DNA of 46,530 bases from Aquimonas sp046318115 (lineage in GTDB: Bacteria; Pseudomonadota; Gammaproteobacteria; Xanthomonadales; Xanthomonadaceae). Shown one piece after another: positions 1 to 7,499 of this stretch. The notes under the pieces were generated by a model. That model was not told the origin of the DNA. It worked only from the letters and a program-made list of their open reading frames with translations, and searched no databases. A program made the translations under genes and the position numbers. The stretch covers positions 1 to 46,530 of the forward strand of contig JBKCVA010000044.1 in the NCBI GenBank assembly GCA_046318115.1, in the 5' to 3' direction. The number at the start of each line of letters is the position of its first letter. The stretch's first letter is position 1.

Positions 1-1061
1 ATGGCATGCGAGAGCGCCGCGATCTGGTCGCGGTGGTCGTCGAGCAGGCGGTCGTGGAAGTCGTAGCTGCCAACGCCGACAAAGAACACCTGCCGACGGT
101 GGCCGAGCTGCGCGCGGGCCTGGATCATCCGTCCGACCATGCGCAGCTGGCCGACCAGTCGCTGGTAGGCCGCCGGTGCGACCAGGCCAAGCCCCTCCGG
201 CAGGGTCGGCGTCGGGGTTGTCAGCGCCGGGTTGGCCGCCAGTGCGGAAGTCACCAGGGCGTAGTTGTCGAGGCTGCGGCGCTGGATCTCGGCGGCCGCG
301 CGCTCCATCGGGTGGTTGAGCGGACCGTTCAGCAGCGCATCGATCGCCGCGCGCCTTGGGGCGTTGAACTCCTGCAGGTAGCCGCTGCGCGCCTCCGCGC
401 CCTGCGTGCCCATGGCATAGGGCTGCACGCTCGTGCCGGTCTGCAGGAAGTTGTGGCCGCGCAGCGAGATGCTCATCGACAGCTGCGGGTTGGGGTTCTG
501 CGCCTGCAGCAGATCAGCGATGCGTCCGGCCCAGCCGATCTTGTCGGGAATGTCCGGCCGCGAGGTCTGCCAGAACACCTGCTGGTCCGAGTGCGAGAAC
601 AGCTGCGGCGGCACCCGCGCGCTGCCGTTCTGGAATGTGGCGCGCGTCACCGGCTCGATCAGCGGGCCGACGTTGGCGACGATCGCGCAGCGTCCGGCTT
701 CGAACAGATCCCGCAGGGGGGCGGCAGCGGGATGCAGGGCGTACTGGCGGCCGTTCGACTGCGCGGTCTGCGGGTTCAGGTGGGTGCCGGCACCGAGCGC
801 TGTCAGCGGCAGGGCGAGGCCCGGACGCGCGTTGACGTACGTCGCATGCGACGCGTTGTCGCGCGGGATCACCGTGTTGACGTTGTCGTTGCCGCCGTCG
901 AGAAAGATGCAGACCAGCGCCTTGTAGTCGCTGCCCTTGGCAATGGCGGAGTTGTCCAGCGCAGCCGCCTGTAGCACGCGCAGGTTGCCGAACTGCGAGT
1001 ACAGGCTGGCGCCACCCAGCGTGGCCAGCAGGCTGCGGCGGATCAGGTCGCGACGGTTCAT
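1..1061 (-). CDS. DUF1501 secreted protein, partial at window edge
   Basis: The gene starts at 1061 and runs off the left edge, so 353 residues are visible. The N-terminus reads MNRRDLIRRSLLATLGGASL, a twin-arginine-type signal (RRDLIRR followed by a short hydrophobic stretch), so export by Tat is likely. Residues 53-66 carry FLDGGNDNVNTVIP, the hallmark of DUF1501, a family related to the sulfatase/alkaline phosphatase fold whose function is unknown. Its start overlaps the stop of the DUF1800 gene upstream by ATGA, which points to translational coupling. DUF1501 and DUF1800 genes are commonly adjacent. The family call is firm; no substrate can be inferred. Confidence 0.93.
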   Translation of the reverse strand, partial: MNRRDLIRRSLLATLGGASLYSQFGNLRVLQAAALDNSAIAKGSDYKALVCIFLDGGNDNVNTVIPRDNASHATYVNARPGLALPLTALGAGTHLNPQTAQSNGRQYALHPAAAPLRDLFEAGRCAIVANVGPLIEPVTRATFQNGSARVPPQLFSHSDQQVFWQTSRPDIPDKIGWAGRIADLLQAQNPNPQLSMSISLRGHNFLQTGTSVQPYAMGTQGAEARSGYLQEFNAPRRAAIDALLNGPLNHPMERAAAEIQRRSLDNYALVTSALAANPALTTPTPTLPEGLGLVAPAAYQRLVGQLRMVGRMIQARAQLGHRRQVFFVGVGSYDFHDRLLDDHRDQIAALSHA

Positions 1062-2782
1062 TTCTGCACCTGGTATTCGGGCGAGGTGATGATCAGATGC
1101 ACGGCTTCCCAAGCGCGCTGTCGTCCGCCGCTGTCGCCGAAGCCGGTGTAGGGAATGCTCTCGATGTAGGCCAGCACAACGCCGCGCATGTGCGCCGACA
1201 TCTGCCCGCTCATCAACAGCACATTCAGATGATCGATCAGCTGCGCGGGCGAGGTCGCCAGCGACCACAGATTGCTGAAGTCCATCATCACCGTGCGCGC
1301 GTCGGGGTTCGGATTGAAGTTGTTCCCGGCGTAGTGACGCTCGGTTTGGCCGTACAGCCAGTTGGCGGTGCGGGTGACGAAGACCTCGTTGACGATCTGC
1401 AGCTCGGGCGAATACATGCCGAGCTGGGTCAGCTCGCCCGGCCGGCGGTAGTCAGGCTGGTAGAAGTTGAACACCGAGGGGCTGCGGTTGGGCGCCTGGT
1501 TGAAGTGCGACTCGGGGTTCCAGTCCGCGTAGCGGCCGTTGGCCGCAGCGGCACCGAAGGCGCGCCACAGATGGGTCTGTCGCAGCAGCGGTTCGCGCAC
1601 CTTGCCGAAGCGCTGCGGCTGGGTCTGATGCCCGTTGCGCGCTTCCGGGTCCATCAGGATCGCCCGCACCAGGGCGCGCAGGTCGCCGCGTACGCCCTGG
1701 CCGTTGTTGTTGAACACCGCGCTCATCCGCGCGATGTAGGCCGGCGAAGGGTTGCTGGTGACGAGGTTCTGGATCAGCCGCCGCGACAGGAAGGGGCCGA
1801 CGTTCGGGTGGTTGAAGATGTTGTCCAGCGCAAAATCGAGATTGCTGTTGGGGGTGCCGCCGGCGGGACGCGTCACGCCCAGCAGCAGCTGCTGGTTGTC
1901 GGGGTCGGCGTCCGGTTCGGCGTGGTGGAAGCTGGCGAACGGCTGCATCGGCATCGTCCAGCCGACCGCTTCGGGCCAGCCGGGTCCGCAGAACTCGAAG
2001 TCCGAGCAGTTGCCGAAGTTCCAGCCCGTGAAGACATGGGCGAAAGTCTTGACGTTGAACTGGTTGTAGCTCGGCACCGGCTGCCCGCCCTGCAGCACGG
2101 GCGTGCCGTCGGGGTTCAACATCACCAGGCCGATCGAGAACAGCTGCAGGATCTCGCGCGCGTAGTTCTCGTCAGGGCGGATGTTCAGCACCGTATCGGG
2201 TCGGCGGTTGCCGCGCATGCTCAGGTAGCTGCCCATGGCCGGGCTGCGGGTGATGTGTCCGAGCAGGGCGCGGTAGTTGCCGAAGGCGCCGTCGATCAGC
2301 AGGTCGTAGTAGACCGATACCGCTCGCGGCTCGATTTCGAGCGGGCCGTTGGCGTCCGACACCACCAGGATCTGGCTGAGCGCATAGGCCACGCGCTGGC
2401 GCAGCTGGTCCGGACCGGTGATGGCGTTGCGGAACCAGGCCTCCATGCGGGCGTTCTGGTACAGCGGCTCACCGAGGCCCACTACGTAGTCGAGATAGGG
2501 CACCTGGCGCGAAGCCGGCGCCGCGAACTGCTCGTCGAGCCAGGCCTCGTAGCCGATCTGGCGCAGGCGCTGGATGTCGGTGAGCCGCGTGCCAAACGTC
2601 GACTGGGTCAGGAAGCGCGCGGCTTCGGCGTCAGACTCCGGCGCGAAAGGCTCGAAGCCGCTGGCGAAGATGCGTTGGGCCAAGGCGGGCGCCGTCGCGC
2701 TGAGCGCGATCAGCAGCAGCCCCCAGGCGGCACAGCGGCGGAAAGCGGAGGGGCGAGGGGGCTGCGGCATGGGACGTGCCAT
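1058..2782 (-). CDS. DUF1800 family secreted protein
   Basis: This is a protein of about 574 residues of the DUF1800 family, whose function is not established. The start at 2782 is chosen because it gives an N-terminus with a basic region, a hydrophobic core (WGLLLIALSATAPALA) and a cleavage site before Gln. Starts at 2770 and 2830 (GTG) are also possible, and none has a good ribosome binding site. Directly after the predicted cleavage site comes RIFASGFEP, and a near-identical motif ends the beta-helix protein at 13267-14622. The body is typical of the family, with FLTQSTFG near the mature N-terminus and NYAREILQLFSIGL in the middle. It is the first gene of a two-gene operon with the DUF1501 gene. 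Confidence 0.92.
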   Translation of the reverse strand: MARPMPQPPRPSAFRRCAAWGLLLIALSATAPALAQRIFASGFEPFAPESDAEAARFLTQSTFGTRLTDIQRLRQIGYEAWLDEQFAAPASRQVPYLDYVVGLGEPLYQNARMEAWFRNAITGPDQLRQRVAYALSQILVVSDANGPLEIEPRAVSVYYDLLIDGAFGNYRALLGHITRSPAMGSYLSMRGNRRPDTVLNIRPDENYAREILQLFSIGLVMLNPDGTPVLQGGQPVPSYNQFNVKTFAHVFTGWNFGNCSDFEFCGPGWPEAVGWTMPMQPFASFHHAEPDADPDNQQLLLGVTRPAGGTPNSNLDFALDNIFNHPNVGPFLSRRLIQNLVTSNPSPAYIARMSAVFNNNGQGVRGDLRALVRAILMDPEARNGHQTQPQRFGKVREPLLRQTHLWRAFGAAAANGRYADWNPESHFNQAPNRSPSVFNFYQPDYRRPGELTQLGMYSPELQIVNEVFVTRTANWLYGQTERHYAGNNFNPNPDARTVMMDFSNLWSLATSPAQLIDHLNVLLMSGQMSAHMRGVVLAYIESIPYTGFGDSGGRQRAWEAVHLIITSPEYQVQK

Positions 2783-2844
2783 CTGTAACGAACTGTGAAG
2801 TCGAACGCTAGCCGGGAGCGTTCGCCACACAAGTCCGAAACGAC

Positions 2845-2883
2845 GAACGGGGCTGTCCGCAGGATTGGCGGACAGCCCCGTTC
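2845..2883 (-). terminator. Strong hairpin downstream of the cyclophilin gene
   Basis: GAACGGGGCTGTCCGC (2845-2860) and its exact reverse complement (2868-2883) form a 16-bp stem with a 7-nt loop. It lies 51 nt past the stop of the cyclophilin gene and before the DUF1800 gene on the same strand. Only a short T-containing stretch (GTCGTTTCGG) follows on the minus strand, so it is a terminator-like hairpin rather than a textbook intrinsic terminator. Confidence 0.7.
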
Positions 2884-2934
2884 AGGTGGATGCGCTGCGC
2901 CCCGCCAGATGGTGAGGCGAAGCGATGACGCGGA

Positions 2935-3906
2935 TCAGTTCGGGTTGCAGCGGCCGGTGGTCGGCACGGTGATGCGGGTCAGGCTGTACTCGCCGTTGCC
3001 ATAGCTCGACTCGAAACGGAACTGGCCGCGGTCGCAGGCCGTGAAGCGGATGCTCAGACGTCCCCATTCCCGGTTCGTCGCGACCTGGTTGGGGGCGAAA
3101 GCCGCGCCGAACTGGCCGCCGCTGGTGATCTGCAGCGGCACCGTGACCTCGCTGGCACCCCAGTTGAAGGGCACTGCGCCGTTCATCCACACCTGCCGCC
3201 CCTCGAAGTAGTCGTACCAGTACACCACCATCAGCGGCTGATCGCCGTTGGCGGTGCCGGGGGCCGACTGGGCGATCTCGACCACGATTCCGCGGCCTGA
3301 CTTCTCCGGGTCGTACCAGGAGCCGGCGTGCAAGGGCAGGATCGGGAAACCGCTGGTGCGCACGGCGCGCTTGATCAGCGGATAGCGCACCGGCTCATCC
3401 TGGGTGCCGGGGAACAGTGGCTCCGAGTTGAGCTGGTCGACCAGGGTCATGCCGTAGACCACCCTGCCGAAGACGGTGAAGTCAGGGTCGAGGCTGGCGT
3501 TGTCGCGGGTGTTGATGAAGAAGCTGGCAGTGCCGGAATTGCGGTTCGGACGGCCGTCAGAGCCATTGGACAGCGCGAGCGCGATCGAGCCTCTCACGTT
3601 GCTGGGGGCAGGACGGACTTCGCCGTTGACCGGTGCCTTCTGGGTGATCTGGCGGAACGCGCTGGTCAGGATGCCGGCCTGCACAACAAAGTTCGGCGCG
3701 ATCCGGTGCACCAGCGTGTTGTTGTAGCTGCCATCGTCGACGTAGGAGAGGAAGTTCGCCGTGGTCCGCGGCGTGTTCACGGCGTCCAATTCCAGCAGGA
3801 TCGGGCCGCGATCGGTGTCCAGCAGCACGCGCGGATTGGGCGCGGTCTGGGCGAATGCCGCCAAAGGGAGCAGGCAGAGCAGGGCGAATCCGAACCTTCG
3901 AAGCAT
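2935..3906 (-). CDS. Secreted cyclophilin-type peptidyl-prolyl isomerase with extra C-terminal module
   Basis: The product has 323 residues. The start at 3906 is chosen because it opens a clear signal peptide (MLRRFGFALLCLLPLAAFAQ) and has AAAGG upstream. Residues about 26-185 are a cyclophilin domain, with LVHRIAPNFVVQAG around residues 66-78 containing the catalytic Arg, and FFIN plus LDPDFTVFGRV. The usual role is to isomerise prolyl bonds of proteins folding in the periplasm. Residues about 194-320 are a second domain not normal for cyclophilins, starting GSWYDPEKSGRGIVVE, containing VVYWYDYFEGRQVW and a late Cys pair. From memory similar modules recur in secreted proteins of Lysobacterales, but I cannot search for it. 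The gene is followed by the hairpin at 2845-2883. Confidence 0.9.
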   Translation of the reverse strand: MLRRFGFALLCLLPLAAFAQTAPNPRVLLDTDRGPILLELDAVNTPRTTANFLSYVDDGSYNNTLVHRIAPNFVVQAGILTSAFRQITQKAPVNGEVRPAPSNVRGSIALALSNGSDGRPNRNSGTASFFINTRDNASLDPDFTVFGRVVYGMTLVDQLNSEPLFPGTQDEPVRYPLIKRAVRTSGFPILPLHAGSWYDPEKSGRGIVVEIAQSAPGTANGDQPLMVVYWYDYFEGRQVWMNGAVPFNWGASEVTVPLQITSGGQFGAAFAPNQVATNREWGRLSIRFTACDRGQFRFESSYGNGEYSLTRITVPTTGRCNPN

Positions 3907-4047
3907 GGGTAGAGGCCTTTCCTTGGACGCCGCGGACTGCGGCACGCCGCAGAGGATAGGCGCGCGCGGGCGGCCTGGCGACCCTGCGCATGGCCTGTTG
4001 CGGCGCCGCCCGAAGAATCGCTTCTGCCTTCCTGCGTAGAGCGTTGA

Positions 4048-4458
4048 TTTTCAGCCGTATTGGTCTCGGCGCAACGGGCTGACTCGGTGGCCGCCGTGGC
4101 GCGGAACTGTCAGGCCGCGGGCGCCAAAGTCATCAGTACTGGCCTCGGCGGTTCGGCCGGCAGCACCGCCGAGAACACCGTGTTCAGCGCTGTCCTGAGG
4201 CGGAGGCCCCACCACGCGACTGCCCCGGCCAACCCTGCCTTGGTCGACGCGGGCACGGTGAAGGGCAAGACCCGGCTCCGACTTGCCTGCAGCGGGGGCG
4301 CGGGCAACGTTGATGTGTTCCGCAGCACCACGCGCGTGGCCACTGCGCTCGACTGTTCCGGCGGCCAGTGCTCTGCCAAGCGGTCGGACATCGGTAGCGA
4401 TCAGGGTGCGCAACACCGTCACCCTCCATGTTCCAGCAAGGCCACGGAGACCTGTTGA
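4048..4458 (+). other. Possible gene remnant in a 672-bp stretch without a recognised gene (3907-4578)
   Basis: No convincing gene lies between the cyclophilin and endonuclease VIII genes. One frame on the plus strand stays open from 4048 to a TGA at 4458 and has strong G/C bias at third codon positions, as real genes here do. It has no ATG and no ribosome binding site; the first possible start is a TTG at 4060. The translation has Gly/Ser-rich pieces such as VISTGLGGSAGSTAENTVF and two Cys-containing stretches (LACSGGAGNVDVF, LDCSGGQCS). It could be a decayed fragment of a secreted protein or a chance frame. I do not recognise it. Confidence 0.25.
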
Positions 4459-4578
4459 TCGAAGAGCCACAACGGCGTGCCGATCGAGGCCCAAGCGGGA
4501 GTGGCGTGGGCCTTTGCGCGCTTCGGCGGTCGCACGAGTCGCGCCACGGCGCGCGCCGCGGGGTCGCCGGGTCGCCTC

Positions 4579-5397
4579 TCATGCCTGGCAGCGGCTGCAC
4601 CAGTACAGGCGCCTGCCTCCGAGCTCTTCGCGCTGCACCGTGCCGCCGCAAGCTTCGCAAGGTTCGCCGGCGCGGTCGAACACGCGGAAGCGGAACGCAT
4701 CGCCGTGATCGACCTGCAGATCCGCGCGCAGACGGCTGCGTTGGCGACGCGAGACGCCGCGCGTGGCATAGCTGCGCCGCGGAACCGCCAGCAGAGCCTC
4801 GGCAAGTGCCCGTCGCTCGGGTCGGTCGAGATCCCGCGGCCGACGTTGCGGTGCAATGCCCGCCTCGAAAAGCACTTCAGAGCGGAGGTAGTTGCCCATA
4901 CCGGCCAGGAAACCTTGGTCCAAGAGCAGCGCGGTCAGGCTGCGGCCGCAGAAGCGCGGCTGCTGGAGCCGCGCCGCAACGGTCTCTGCGTCCAGCCGCG
5001 GGTCGAGCACGTCCGGGCCGAGCTTGGCGAGAAAGGGATGCTCGGGCAGGCGCTGCGTCGGCCAAAGCTCGATGTCCGAGGCCGAGTACAGCAGGATCGA
5101 CTTCCTCGTCGTGGACAGCGCCACCCGCAGGCTGCGCGAGGTCTGAGGCCAGCGCCCGGGGGTGGCGACCTTCCAGACGCCGTAGAGCTGGTTGTGGGTG
5201 TAAAGGCTCTGCCCGCCCTCGAAGTGGGTGAGCAGTGCCTTGCCGTGCGGCTCGATCGCGAGCACGCGTCGCCCGACCAGACCATCGGCCTGGGCGGCAA
5301 GTGCGGGGAACGCGAACCACACATCGCTCAGCACCTGTCCGGCGACAGCGCGGGCGAGCTGATCGGCGGCGCGGCGGATCTCAGGACCTTCAGGCAT
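4579..5397 (-). CDS. nei: Endonuclease VIII (DNA glycosylase/AP lyase)
   Basis: The product has 272 residues, close to the length of E. coli Nei. It starts MPEGPEI; after removal of Met the Pro is the Schiff-base nucleophile and the Glu the second catalytic residue, and PEGPEI separates Nei from Fpg (PELPEV). Lys53 (in EPHGKALL) matches the conserved lysine of Nei. The C-terminus holds the helix-2-turn-helix (GMGNYLRSEVLF) and a four-Cys zinc finger (CEACGG ... WCSRC). The enzyme removes oxidised pyrimidines in base excision repair. It appears to be a single-gene unit. Confidence 0.95.
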   Translation of the reverse strand: MPEGPEIRRAADQLARAVAGQVLSDVWFAFPALAAQADGLVGRRVLAIEPHGKALLTHFEGGQSLYTHNQLYGVWKVATPGRWPQTSRSLRVALSTTRKSILLYSASDIELWPTQRLPEHPFLAKLGPDVLDPRLDAETVAARLQQPRFCGRSLTALLLDQGFLAGMGNYLRSEVLFEAGIAPQRRPRDLDRPERRALAEALLAVPRRSYATRGVSRRQRSRLRADLQVDHGDAFRFRVFDRAGEPCEACGGTVQREELGGRRLYWCSRCQA

Positions 5398-5487
5398 GCC
5401 GCGCAGTGTGGCGTCATGGATTTGCCGAGCGCGTGAAGCGCAGGCCGGCGCGGCGCTTGCGCGACTCTTGCCAAACTCGATGCTCAG

Positions 5488-5515
5488 CCCGAATCCCGAA
5501 TCCCGAATCCCGAAT
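5488..5515. repeat. Heptamer array CCCGAAT x4
   Basis: Four perfect tandem copies of CCCGAAT start at 5488 and end 6 nt before the stop codon of the thioredoxin gene (minus strand). A second array with the same unit in the same orientation lies at 6551-6583, so the two flank the gene. Such heptamer arrays are common between genes in Lysobacterales; their function is not established. Confidence 0.9.
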
Positions 5516-5521
5516 CTGGCT

Positions 5522-6382
5522 TCAGAACAGCAGCGAAGCCATGCGTCGACGCGCGCGGCCGACCAGGTCTTCGTCTTCCACCAGGCTGAAGGCCTCGATC
5601 AGGGTCTTGCGGGGCTGGCCCTCGTGCCAGCCGCGATCGCGCTTCAACAGCTCGAGCAGGCTGTCGAAACCGGCCGCGCTGTCGCCAGCGACGATCTGGT
5701 GCACGCCGAGCAGATGCAGGGCTTCGAGGTCGTTCGGATCGGCCGCCAGCCGGGCCTGCAAGCCGATCGGCGCGGGTGCGCCGGCAAGCAGGCGGGCGAA
5801 ACCGAGACGGGCGCGAGCGCGCTTGGCACGCTCGTCAGTGGCGAGGTTGGCAGGTACGCCATCGAGCAGGCTCTCGGCCTCGGCGCTGTCGCCGATGCAA
5901 AGCAGGGCCAGTGCCAGATCGAGCTTCAGCTCGGCGCGCTCGGGCTCGGCCGCGATCTGCGCGCGAAGCTGCTCAACGCGCTCCTGCGGCAGCAGTTCCT
6001 GGACGTCTGCGACGGGTTCTTCCGCCGTCGCCTCGCGCGGCTGCACGCCGTGCTGCGCCAGAAATGCGCGCAGCTGGGCTTCAGGCAGGGCGCCAGGAAA
6101 GCCGTCGACGATCTGGCCGTCCTTCAGCAGCAGGATTGTTGGCACCGAGCGGATGCCGACCATCGCCGCAAGCTGCTGCTCCTGGTCGACATCGACCTTG
6201 GCCAGCAGGAAGCCCCCGTTGTACTCGGCCGCCAGCTTCTCGAGGATCGGCTTGACCTGCTTGCAGGGGCCGCACCATGTCGCCCAGAAATCGACAAGCA
6301 CCGGCACCTCCTTCGACCGCAGGATGACGTCCTGCTCGAAGGCTGCGGTGGTGGCATCGAAACTGAAGGCGCTCTCGCTCAT
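5522..6382 (-). CDS. cnoX: CnoX/YbbN-like thioredoxin-TPR protein
   Basis: The product has 286 residues. The start at 6382 is supported by GGAG six bases upstream and gives MSESAFSFDATTAAFEQDVI. Residues about 8-110 are a thioredoxin domain with the active site WCGPC (Cys37, Cys40) and the cis-Pro region SVPTILLL. The rest is a helical TPR-like region with the C-terminal half typical of CnoX. In E. coli this protein (chaperedoxin) protects substrates from over-oxidation and hands them to GroEL or DnaK; E. coli CnoX lacks the first Cys, while this one has both and could be redox active. It is cytoplasmic, has no operon partner, and is bracketed by the heptamer arrays. Confidence 0.88.
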   Translation of the reverse strand: MSESAFSFDATTAAFEQDVILRSKEVPVLVDFWATWCGPCKQVKPILEKLAAEYNGGFLLAKVDVDQEQQLAAMVGIRSVPTILLLKDGQIVDGFPGALPEAQLRAFLAQHGVQPREATAEEPVADVQELLPQERVEQLRAQIAAEPERAELKLDLALALLCIGDSAEAESLLDGVPANLATDERAKRARARLGFARLLAGAPAPIGLQARLAADPNDLEALHLLGVHQIVAGDSAAGFDSLLELLKRDRGWHEGQPRKTLIEAFSLVEDEDLVGRARRRMASLLF

Positions 6383-6550
6383 TGTGGGCTCCGCTCTGGA
6401 CGTGAAGGGCGCGGCATCGTAACCGCAGCCTGCCTGTGTGCGGTCTCCTCGCGCGCTTTGCAAGAGGGCCCGCATAGGCATCGTCGATGCGCACATGAAG
6501 GGCGCCCCCGATGACGGCAGCCGGAACAGCGCCGCCCGCATCAGGCTTTT

Positions 6551-6583
6551 CGAATCCCGAATCCCGAATCCCGAATCCCGAAC
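6551..6583. repeat. Heptamer array CCCGAAT, about 4.5 copies
   Basis: The array reads CGAAT, then three CCCGAAT units and a final CCCGAAC. It lies upstream of the thioredoxin gene and directly next to the A-run of the phasin terminator. It has the same unit and orientation as the array at 5488-5515. Confidence 0.9.
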
Positions 6584-6584
6584 C

Positions 6585-6653
6585 AAAAAAAACCCGCCGG
6601 CCCGGTGGCTGCAGGGGAGGGATCTGCGGCATCACCTGTTGGGGCGGCGGGTT
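6585..6653 (-). terminator. Intrinsic terminator with a long loop, downstream of phasin
   Basis: On the minus strand AACCCGCCG (6645-6653) pairs with CGGCGGGTT (6591-6599) and the stem runs straight into eight T residues (A-run 6585-6592). The loop is unusually long, 45 nt. It ends transcription from the phasin gene, or could be the 3' end of a small RNA starting in the 3' region. Confidence 0.7.
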
Positions 6654-6661
6654 CTACCAAT

Positions 6662-6685
6662 CGCCCGCCGGTCTCCCGGCGGGCG
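6662..6685 (-). terminator. Second GC hairpin downstream of phasin
   Basis: CGCCCGCCGG (6662-6671) and CCGGCGGGCG (6676-6685) form a perfect 10-bp stem with a 4-nt loop, about 30 nt past the phasin stop codon. No T-run follows, so it probably acts with the terminator at 6585-6653 or protects the 3' end of the message. Confidence 0.5.
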
Positions 6686-6714
6686 CGCGTCCTGTCGGAC
6701 GCAAGCGGAAGCGG

Positions 6715-7404
6715 TTATTCGCTGGCGGTGGGCGCCTCGGCGGATTCAGTCTTGGCGGCGGCCTTCACCTTGGGCGCCTTGACGGCCTTCTTGGCGGCGG
6801 GCTTGGCGGCCGGCGCAGCGGCAGACTTCGCGGCCGGCTTCGCGACCTTCGCGGCGGGCTTGGCAGCGGGCTTGGCAGCTTTGGCCGCAGGCTTGCGGGC
6901 CGCCGCCTTGGGCTCACCGCCCAGCTTCTTCAGTTCGGCGGTCAGCGCATCGACGCGCTTGGCCAGATGTCCCAGATCCTCGTGGCCAGGCACGCCAAGA
7001 CGGTTCAGGGCGCGCTGCACGCGCTCCTCGAAAATCTTCTCGAGCTTGTCCCAGGTGTCGGTGGCGCGATCGCGCACCTGCTCGACGCGGTTCTCGACCG
7101 CATCACGCACGGCGTCAACGCGACCCGTTGCGAGCTTGCGGGTCTTCTGTTCGATGCTTGAACCTTCCTTCACGAGGTTCTCGAACAGGCGGGAGCCCTC
7201 TTCCTGTGCGCGATTGAAGGCGCCCATACCAGCCAGCCAGATGCCCTGCGCCGACTCCATGATGGAGCGCGAGAGCATTTCGGCCTTGCCGCCGATGGCC
7301 GCCACCGGCGACTTGGCCGCGGGCTTCTTCGCGGCGGACTTGGTGGCCTTGGCGGCGGGCTTGGCGGCGGGCTTGGCTGCCGCGGCTTTCTTGAACTTGG
7401 CCAT
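6715..7404 (-). CDS. Phasin family (polyhydroxyalkanoate granule-associated) protein
   Basis: The product has 229 residues. Residues about 38-150 form the phasin core, rich in amphipathic helix and probably coiled coil (MLSRSIMESAQGIWLAGMGAF, then VDAVRDAVENRVEQVRDRATDTWDKLEKIFEERVQRAL). Both ends are Ala/Lys/Pro-rich repeats of the AAKPAAK type: about 35 residues at the N-terminus and 65 at the C-terminus, the latter like the histone H1-like tail of PhaF. Phasins coat PHA granules, and the basic tails may bind DNA and help granules segregate. No PHA synthase is in the window. An AT-rich patch at 7460-7478 is the likely promoter region, though no exact -35 is visible. Two hairpins follow the gene. 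Confidence 0.88.
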   Translation of the reverse strand: MAKFKKAAAAKPAAKPAAKATKSAAKKPAAKSPVAAIGGKAEMLSRSIMESAQGIWLAGMGAFNRAQEEGSRLFENLVKEGSSIEQKTRKLATGRVDAVRDAVENRVEQVRDRATDTWDKLEKIFEERVQRALNRLGVPGHEDLGHLAKRVDALTAELKKLGGEPKAAARKPAAKAAKPAAKPAAKVAKPAAKSAAAPAAKPAAKKAVKAPKVKAAAKTESAEAPTASE

Positions 7405-7499
7405 GTCGGATCTCTCGCAGAGGAAGGGGGCGGATGCGCTGCATGCTGCCGACGCAACCTAGAATAATCACACTATGCCCACGCGACGCTCCCGCCCGG

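Noticed and set aside
6..974. Long plus-strand frame at the left edge
   Set aside because: It is antisense to the DUF1501 gene, whose minus-strand translation shows a Tat-like signal and the family motif.
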